Shown: in pieces, positions 49,299-54,311 of the stretch
Layout of the letters: the number at the start of each line of letters is the position of its first letter
Position numbering within the stretch: position 1 is the stretch's first letter
Assembly: GCA_015061575.1 (NCBI GenBank)
Contig: SUWF01000021.1
Location: forward strand, 1 to 54,311
Direction of reading: 5' to 3'
Length of the DNA stretch: 54,311 nt
Source: Lentisphaerota bacterium
GTDB taxonomy: Bacteria > Verrucomicrobiota > Lentisphaeria > Victivallales > Victivallaceae
The notes under the pieces: generated by a model
Database searches by the model: none
The model's input: the letters and a program-made list of their open reading frames with translations, nothing else
What the model was told of the DNA's origin: nothing
Translations under genes and position numbers: made by a program

Positions 49299-50573
49299 AT
49301 GAAGCATACGCCAGAAACTGTCGTGCTGCTGGACTTTGGCTGCTCGGTCAGCCAGAAACTTGCCCGCGGGATCCGGGATAACCAAATTTATACCATGGTT
49401 ATGCCCAGAACCGTACCGGTCAATCGGCTCCAGGAAGAATCCCCCGTTGGGATCATCGTCTGCAAGGATGCCGGAGCAGCGGAACACGCTGATGACCTCA
49501 AACGCTTTCAGGAAACCAATCTGCCGGTCATGGTGCTGGAAGTAAAAGACAATAACGTTGCCGATGCGGTTGCAACTGCAGTCGATTTCTGCAAAACCAC
49601 CTGCAAATGTCAAGGCTTGTGGAAGCTGGAAAACTTTATCGACGAAGCCGTTAATGATATCCGCCAGCAGGTTGGCGATGGCACTGTGGTGCTGGGCTTG
49701 TCCGGCGGTGTGGACTCTTCAGTTGTTGCAGCTCTCATCCACAAGGCTATCGGCGACCGGCTCACTTGCGTGTTTGTCAATCACGGTTTGCTGCGCAAAG
49801 GCGAGCCGGAACAGGTGCAGGAAGTTTTTCAGCGCAACTTCAAGATGAATCTTGTGTATGTGGATGCCACTGACCGCTTCCTGGATAAACTTGCCGGAGT
49901 CGATGAACCGGAAAAGAAACGCAAGATCATCGGCAAGGAGTTTATCGAAGTTTTTGCTGACGCCGCCAAAAAAGTCAATGCACCTTTCCTGGGTCAGGGA
50001 ACGATTTACCCGGACATTCTGGAAAGTATTCCGTTTGACGGCAACCCCGCCGGTGTGATCAAAAGCCACCACAATGTCGGCGGCCTGCCCGAAGACCTCA
50101 AATTCCAGCTGGTCGAACCGGTGGAACGCTTGTTCAAAGACGAAGTTCGCCAAGTCGGTAAACTCCTCGGGCTGCCCGGGGAAATGCTTGACCGTCACCC
50201 CTTCCCCGGTCCCTCGCTGGGCGTCCGGCATGTGGGAGCGATCAAACGTGACACGCTTGCCATACTCCGGGAAGCCGATGCCATTGTTACTGAGGAACTT
50301 TATGCTTCCGGCTGGTATCACAAGACCTGGCAGACTTTTGCCATCTTTGTTCCGGTCAAAACAGTAGGTATACGCAATGGCTGCCGCAGCTATGACTATG
50401 TCATTGCCATCCGCAGCATCAACAGTGTGGATGCGGTGACCGCTCAGGTGGTGCATCTGCCGTGGGAATTGCTGGAAAAAATGTCCGACCGGATCGTTCG
50501 GGAAGTCGAAGGCGTCAACCGTGTCGTCTACGACATTACCGCCAAGCCCCCGGGGACAATCGAATGGGAATAA
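49299..50573 (+). CDS. guaA: GMP synthase with degenerate, triad-less glutaminase domain
   Basis: 424 residues, about 100 fewer than typical GuaA; AAGGA at 8 nt. From residue 104 on, the ATP-pyrophosphatase and dimerisation domains are intact: P-loop 'GLSGGVDSS' (133-141), 'CVFVNHGLLRKGE', 'KRKIIGKEFIEVF', 'LGQGTIYPD', 'KSHHNVGGLPED', 'RHPFPGPSLGVR' and the terminal 'KPPGTIEWE'. The N-terminal class I glutaminase is reduced to about 100 residues. It keeps the opening strand 'VVLLDFGCSVSQKLARGIRD' but then jumps from 'LPVMVLEV' to 'CKCQGLW', deleting the segment with the nucleophile Cys (GxCYG) and the His/Glu pair (FHPE). It should still make GMP from XMP with ammonia; glutamine use would need another subunit. 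Its own promoter and terminator flank it. Confidence 0.92.
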   Translation: MKHTPETVVLLDFGCSVSQKLARGIRDNQIYTMVMPRTVPVNRLQEESPVGIIVCKDAGAAEHADDLKRFQETNLPVMVLEVKDNNVADAVATAVDFCKTTCKCQGLWKLENFIDEAVNDIRQQVGDGTVVLGLSGGVDSSVVAALIHKAIGDRLTCVFVNHGLLRKGEPEQVQEVFQRNFKMNLVYVDATDRFLDKLAGVDEPEKKRKIIGKEFIEVFADAAKKVNAPFLGQGTIYPDILESIPFDGNPAGVIKSHHNVGGLPEDLKFQLVEPVERLFKDEVRQVGKLLGLPGEMLDRHPFPGPSLGVRHVGAIKRDTLAILREADAIVTEELYASGWYHKTWQTFAIFVPVKTVGIRNGCRSYDYVIAIRSINSVDAVTAQVVHLPWELLEKMSDRIVREVEGVNRVVYDITAKPPGTIEWE

Positions 50574-50597
50574 GCTTTTACTGAGCTTACCATAAAA

Positions 50598-50644
50598 AAC
50601 GATCCGTTGCCAACTTTGTTTCAGCAGCAACGGATCGTTTTTTT
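50598..50644. terminator. Intrinsic terminator after guaA, bidirectional
   Basis: A 13-bp stem AACGATCCGTTGC/GCAACGGATCGTT is followed by a run of T residues on the plus strand. Five A residues on the other flank make it usable for the converging gene too. Confidence 0.88.
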
Positions 50645-50661
50645 ATAGCGGTGGTTTATTT

Positions 50662-51282
50662 TCAACAACTACGCAGATCATTGAGCTTGTCAAGAATTTG
50701 CTCACGCACTATCGACAAAGCTTCAAAGAAATCCGCCAGGCAAAACCAGGCAGATTCGGGAAGTGCCTTAAACTCTTTGAGTACCTCATTCAAATCCGTC
50801 AACATTCTCTTCAGCAGACTGATGCGCAAAGCCAACGTTTCATCGGATTCTTCGGTTTCTTCAAAATTATATATTCTGGAAAGCAATTTACCAAAAGCAC
50901 AAGTCACCGCTAAAATCAGCTTCAGATCCACCTTTTCCAGCTGGGATGCCGCCAGCAGATTCCACTCTGCAGCAAGATTTTCCAACCGTTTGGATGGTTC
51001 AAAATTGCTGCGCCGACGGGCCTCTCGCCGTTCAGCATCCCATTCCTCAGCTTCTTCTTCGGAATAATCAAATTCATTGCGCAGCATCCGCTGCGGATCA
51101 CTTACACCGGTGGGAACCAACTCCGGCTGGGACATTAATTTGGTGAAGATCAACTCGTCCTCGCCCGGCAGATCCAGGCAATTGGGCAGCGCCCGGAAAT
51201 ATCCGGCAATACGCTGTTCATCTTTGCGTATCTCCGCACTCCAGGTATACTCATCCCAATTTTTACGAAACGACCAATCCAT
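50662..51282 (-). CDS. Hypothetical acidic helical protein
   Basis: 206 residues, not recognised. Rich in Glu, Asp, Leu and Arg, with a markedly charged stretch near residue 70-95 ('DYSEEEAEEWDAERREARRR') and helical heptad-like leucines in the C-terminal half ('LALRISLLKRMLTDLNEVLK'). No signal peptide, membrane segment, cysteine cluster or catalytic motif. It is the last gene of the glyA-serS-nadD-rsfS run, 42 bp after rsfS, and converges on guaA. Probably cytosolic; function unknown. Confidence 0.65.
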   Translation of the reverse strand: MDWSFRKNWDEYTWSAEIRKDEQRIAGYFRALPNCLDLPGEDELIFTKLMSQPELVPTGVSDPQRMLRNEFDYSEEEAEEWDAERREARRRSNFEPSKRLENLAAEWNLLAASQLEKVDLKLILAVTCAFGKLLSRIYNFEETEESDETLALRISLLKRMLTDLNEVLKEFKALPESAWFCLADFFEALSIVREQILDKLNDLRSC

Positions 51283-51324
51283 CCGTGTATTCCCATATCA
51301 GTTATTTACGTCAATAACCCCAAA

Positions 51325-51690
51325 TCAATCCAAGGCAATATCCAGTTGCGGAGCATCGCTCCACAAACGTTCCAGCGCATATTTCTGACGGGCTTCTTCG
51401 CCCATGACATGCACCAGCACACTGCCGAAATCGATCAGCACCCACTCGCTGGCAGGCTCGCCATCGATCGCCAGCGGGCGGCGCTGAAATTTTTTGCGGA
51501 CTTCTTCTTCCAAATGGCCGACCAATGCCTTGAGGTGCGGCACGCTGGTGGCGGTAATGATAATAAAGTAATCAGCAATACTGCTGATTTCCCGTACATT
51601 CAAAGCCACAATGCCGCTGCCGAGTTTCTGCGAAGCTTCTTCGGCACAAAAACGGGCCAACGCTTCATCGAGTTTTTGTTTTTCGGTCAT
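51325..51690 (-). CDS. rsfS: Ribosomal silencing factor RsfS
   Basis: 121 residues from the ATG at 51690 (AAGGA at 8 nt); a TTG seven codons earlier overlaps the nadD stop region and is less likely. The DUF143/Iojap core is clear: 'VALNVREISSIADYFIIITA', 'SVPHLKALVGHLEEEV', 'IDGEPASEWVLIDFGSVLVHV' and 'YALERLW'. RsfS binds protein uL14 of the large subunit and blocks joining with the 30S subunit when nutrients are scarce. It follows nadD, a very common pairing. Confidence 0.95.
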   Translation of the reverse strand: MTEKQKLDEALARFCAEEASQKLGSGIVALNVREISSIADYFIIITATSVPHLKALVGHLEEEVRKKFQRRPLAIDGEPASEWVLIDFGSVLVHVMGEEARQKYALERLWSDAPQLDIALD

Positions 51691-51707
51691 AAAATCATTC
51701 CTTATGT

Positions 51708-52361
51708 TCAACGATAAAGAGCGTTTTTTTCTATATACTCCAATACCTTTGCATTGATAATATGCTGCACATTGGCATTTTTTGCCAATTCTTTTCGCAA
51801 AATAGTTGAAGATATTTCAACATATTCGCCCGGAATCAGGCTGTTGCGGAGTTTTTCGGCAGCTTCGTGTCCCCAAAACTCCTCCGGCAGAACCAAATCT
51901 TCCCCCGGCCGCGTACCGCCGCCCCGTCGGGGAAAGGCTATTATATCATACCGGCTTACCAGCTCCTTGGCGCAATACCATGTATGCAATTGTTCCAGAC
52001 TGTCCTGGCCGATCAAAAGTTGCAATTCTGCATCGGGATTTTCCTCGGCCAACGCCCCCAGCACCCGGAAAGAATAAGATGGATCGAACTTCCTGCGCTC
52101 TTCTATATCCGATACAGCGCAGCCGGGTATTTCTTCTGCGGCTAACCCAGCCATCGCCAATCGATGAAAAAAATCGCTCATATTTCCGGCGCACTTGTGC
52201 GGAGGTGCCCAACTGGGCACCCACAGCACCAAGTCACTTAAATCCAACTCCAGCACCCGTTTGGCCAACATGGCGTGTCCGAGGTGCGGCGGATCGAATG
52301 CCCCGCCCAAAAAGGCGATGCGCCGGAAATTTTTTTTGCTCAAAACAGCAGTCAACTTCAA
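51708..52361 (-). CDS. nadD: Nicotinate-nucleotide adenylyltransferase
   Basis: 217 residues. The nucleotidyltransferase motif 'GGAFDPPHLGHAMLA' (GxFxPxHxGH) lies near residues 19-33, with 'WVPSWAPPHK', 'LLIGQDSLEQLHTWY' and the C-terminal 'ISSTILRKEL' motif. It joins nicotinate mononucleotide and ATP to make deamido-NAD. No ATG is available at the N-terminus. The best start is the TTG at 52361, which overlaps the serS stop (TTGA) in the manner of coupled ATGA junctions; a TTG two codons later is the alternative. No ribosome binding site is visible, so the exact start is uncertain. Confidence 0.93.
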   Translation of the reverse strand: MKLTAVLSKKNFRRIAFLGGAFDPPHLGHAMLAKRVLELDLSDLVLWVPSWAPPHKCAGNMSDFFHRLAMAGLAAEEIPGCAVSDIEERRKFDPSYSFRVLGALAEENPDAELQLLIGQDSLEQLHTWYCAKELVSRYDIIAFPRRGGGTRPGEDLVLPEEFWGHEAAEKLRNSLIPGEYVEISSTILRKELAKNANVQHIINAKVLEYIEKNALYR

Positions 52362-53604
52362 TGTTTAACAGGTTCGATAACATCAAAACCGGTGAACGGA
52401 CGCAACACTTCCGGCACCACTACCGAACCATCGGCGCGCTGGTTATTTTCCAGAATGGCGATCGCCGCCCGGTCAGTCATTGCCGTAGCACTGATCGTGT
52501 GTACAAAACCACGTTCGTCGCCATCCTTGTAACGGATATTCAAACGACGGCTCTGGAACTCAGTCAAATTGGTATTGCTGGTAACTTCCCGATAGGCATC
52601 AAAACCGGCAAACCAGGCTTCGATATCATACTTTTTGTAACCCGGTGCGCCCAAGTCACCAACGCAGACATTGACCACATGATAGGGCAAGCCCAACTGC
52701 TGCAGCAAATATTCTTCATTTTCCAGACAGAAATCGTGATATTTGACCGAATCCTGCGGTTTGCAGAAGATGATCTGTTCAACTTTATGGAACTGATGCA
52801 CCCGGAAAATACCTCTGCTGGCCTTGCCGTAGCTGCCGGATTCAGTCCGGAAACAGGGAGTGTAGGCTGTGTAGAAACGCGGCAGTGTGGCGCCTTCGAG
52901 CACTTCATCTGCATGGAACCCGACCAATGTCTGTTCCGATGTACCGATCAGCGCCAGATCTTCATCTTTAAGCGCATAGGTCTGATCGGCAAAAAACGGC
53001 AGATAACCGGTACCATACAAGGTTTTTTCCTTGGCCAGACACGGCGTCATAAACAGCTGGAAACCACGGTTAACCAACTCGCGCTGAGTCCAGAAAAACA
53101 ACGCCTGCACCAATTGGGCGCCCTTGCCTTTCCAGTAATAAAAACCGGACTGGGCCACTTTGGCACCGCGCTGAGTATCGATAATATCCAGCATTTCGCC
53201 CAATTCCTGATGATCCCGCACTTTGAAATCAAATTCCGGGATCACCCCCACCTTGCGCAGTTCCACATTGTCTGCATCAGTCTGCCCATCCGGCACATCA
53301 TCGGCCAGCAATTGGGCAGGAACGAGGCCATAGCCGAAATCTTGTCTTCCAGACGGTTCAGATGACCTTCGCTGGCAGAAATGCGCTCTTTGAGTTCACG
53401 CACCTGATCACGGGCGGCCGGATTATCTTTGCATTCTTTGCTCAGACGATTGCGTTCGGAACGCATATTTTCCACATCGCTGAGCAAATTACGATATTCC
53501 ACATCCAGCGCCAGCAGCGTATCAACATTGACCGCACTGCCGCGGCGGGCACAATTTTGCTTAATCAGCTCCGGATTTTCCCGGAGAATTTTCAAATCGA
53601 TCAT
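52358..53604 (-). pseudogene. serS: Seryl-tRNA synthetase, reading frame broken by a one-base frameshift near 53308-53314
   Basis: Two overlapping frames together give a normal SerRS of about 415 residues. The N-terminal part starts at the ATG at 53604 (AAAGG upstream) and encodes the coiled-coil arm ('RNLLSDVENMRSERNRLSKE'). In that frame it runs on into unrelated residues to a stop at 53242. The C-terminal part, 'LLADDVPDGQTDADNVELRK' onward, is in the -1 frame and contains class II motif 2 ('FRTESGSYGKASRGIFRVHQ') and motif 3 ('ILENNQRADGSVVVPEVLRP'). The shift occurs at CTG CCC AAT TGC TGG: one extra base after AAT would restore 'LPNLLADDVP'. An independent downstream start is not credible for a synthetase. 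Sequence error, true mutation or recoding are all possible. The gene lies between glyA and nadD. Confidence 0.88.
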
Positions 53605-53638
53605 TTTTATACAACCTTTAAATTAATGCTGATTCTGT

Positions 53639-54311
53639 TCAGAACTGGGGCATCGGATAATCGGCGGTAAAAGCCTTGACTTCTTCGCCCAGCTGCTTGA
53701 GTGCTTCCACATCTTCACGCAGCGCCACACCGCGATCGATAAATTCAGCGATCTTGAGCATGGCATCTTCCTTCATACCGCGGGTGGTAACTGCCGGGGT
53801 ACCGATACGGATACCGCTGGTAACAAAGGGCTTTTCCGGGTCAAACGGGATCATGTTTTTGTTGACCGTGATGCGGGCAATATCCAATGCATTAGCCACC
53901 GCCTTGCCAGTGGCCTGCTTGGGACGCAAGTCAACCAGCATCAAGTGATTATCAGTACCGCCGGAAACCATCCGGAAACCACGGCGGGTCAACTCATCAG
54001 CCAGCACCCTGGCATTGAGCCGCACCTGCTTTTGATAAGCTTTGAAGCTATCGCTCATGGCTTCGCCAAAGCAGATCGCCTTAGCCGCAATAACGTGTTC
54101 CAGCGGACCGCCCTGCATACCGGGGAATACCTTGGAGTTGATCGCCTTGATGTATTCTTCACGGCAGAGAATCAATCCGGCACGGGGCCCGCGCAATGTT
54201 TTGTGCGTGGTAGTTGTCACTACGTCGGCATAGGGTACCGGGCTGGGATGTTCACCGGCAGCGACCAGACCGGCGATGTGCGCCATATCCACAAAGAGCT
54301 TGGCACCGACC
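53639..54311 (-). CDS. glyA: Serine hydroxymethyltransferase, C-terminal 223 residues, cut by window edge
   Basis: The frame is open to the right edge of the window, so the N-terminal half is missing. Seen: '[15 protein letters not shown]' (Asp and His contacting PLP), the PLP-lysine motif '[18 protein letters not shown]', '[17 protein letters not shown]', '[13 protein letters not shown]', '[10 protein letters not shown]' and '[15 protein letters not shown]' (Arg binding the substrate carboxylate). It interconverts serine and glycine with tetrahydrofolate, the main source of one-carbon units. The serS start follows 34 bp after its stop codon, so they are probably one operon. Confidence 0.96.
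   Translation of the reverse strand, partial: VGAKLFVDMAHIAGLVAAGEHPSPVPYADVVTTTTHKTLRGPRAGLILCREEYIKAINSKVFPGMQGGPLEHVIAAKAICFGEAMSDSFKAYQKQVRLNARVLADELTRRGFRMVSGGTDNHLMLVDLRPKQATGKAVANALDIARITVNKNMIPFDPEKPFVTSGIRIGTPAVTTRGMKEDAMLKIAEFIDRGVALREDVEALKQLGEEVKAFTADYPMPQF

Noticed and set aside
53242..53604. Two separate genes, a short coiled-coil protein and a shorter synthetase
   Set aside because: The two parts join exactly into one full SerRS when a single base is added, and the 'short protein' ends in residues unlike any SerRS arm, so a frameshift explains the data better.
1..54311. Toxin-antitoxin, restriction-modification, phage defence or prophage modules
   Set aside because: I looked on both strands for their usual domains (nuclease, methylase, integrase, recombinase, portal) and found none.

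Overview
The window reads as chromosomal DNA from an anaerobic, Gram-negative bacterium of the Lentisphaerota (Victivallis-like) group. This assignment is inference, with no marker-gene search behind it. It rests on two prepilin-like proteins carrying the [28 protein letters not shown] leader class (quoted below in shorter pieces) and, in one of them, a C-terminal H-X9-DG-like block, both embedded in polysaccharide-degradation operons. An outer membrane is implied by waaA and a TolC-type lipoprotein. Anaerobic life is implied by a glycyl-radical enzyme, a rubrerythrin-PerR operon and FeoAB. No phage, insertion sequence, integron or CRISPR array was seen.

Layout. 1-777: start of a glycyl-radical enzyme gene leaving the window on the left. 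1259-1615: tRNA-Leu(CAG), tRNA-Gly(TCC), tRNA-Tyr(GTA) with promoter and terminator. 1896-5178 (+): a FucI-type sugar isomerase-like protein, an MBL-fold hydrolase and an AraC-type regulator. 5340-13589 (+): an IclR regulator, a GKRP/MurQ-like double SIS protein, a prepilin-like protein, a LamG protein and two large putative glycosidases, closed by a strong terminator. 13833-18649 (+): a second prepilin-like protein, a HEAT plus sugar-binding chimera and a 1053-residue exported GH-like protein. Together 1896-18649 looks like a carbohydrate-utilisation region. 18731-22328 (-): hisF and feoAB; feoAB is preceded by a structured leader RNA that ends in an intrinsic terminator. 22467 (+): HdeD/DUF308 membrane protein.

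23151-37979 (-): one giant gene for a 4942-residue AIDA-type beta-solenoid protein. It contains 207-bp, 204-bp and 102-bp tandem DNA repeats, two non-repeat insertions, and C-terminal Ig/Fn3/FG-GAP modules, but no recognisable autotransporter barrel or signal peptide. It has its own sigma70-like promoter.

38174-41015: a sugar-phosphate isomerase-like TIM barrel, an M55 D-aminopeptidase, and a rubrerythrin-perR operon with PerR-box operators. 41168-47145 (-): a tightly packed operon def / membrane protein / CDC123-like ATP-grasp / waaA / hrpB. 47335-49062 (-): TolC-family lipoprotein. 49299-50573 (+): GMP synthase whose glutaminase domain has lost its catalytic triad. 50662-54311 (-): housekeeping operon glyA (partial) / serS (split by a one-base frameshift) / nadD / rsfS / acidic hypothetical.

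The observations most worth following are the giant solenoid protein, the truncated GuaA, the feoAB leader RNA, the PerR operators, the serS frameshift, and the CDC123-like protein in the Kdo-transferase operon.
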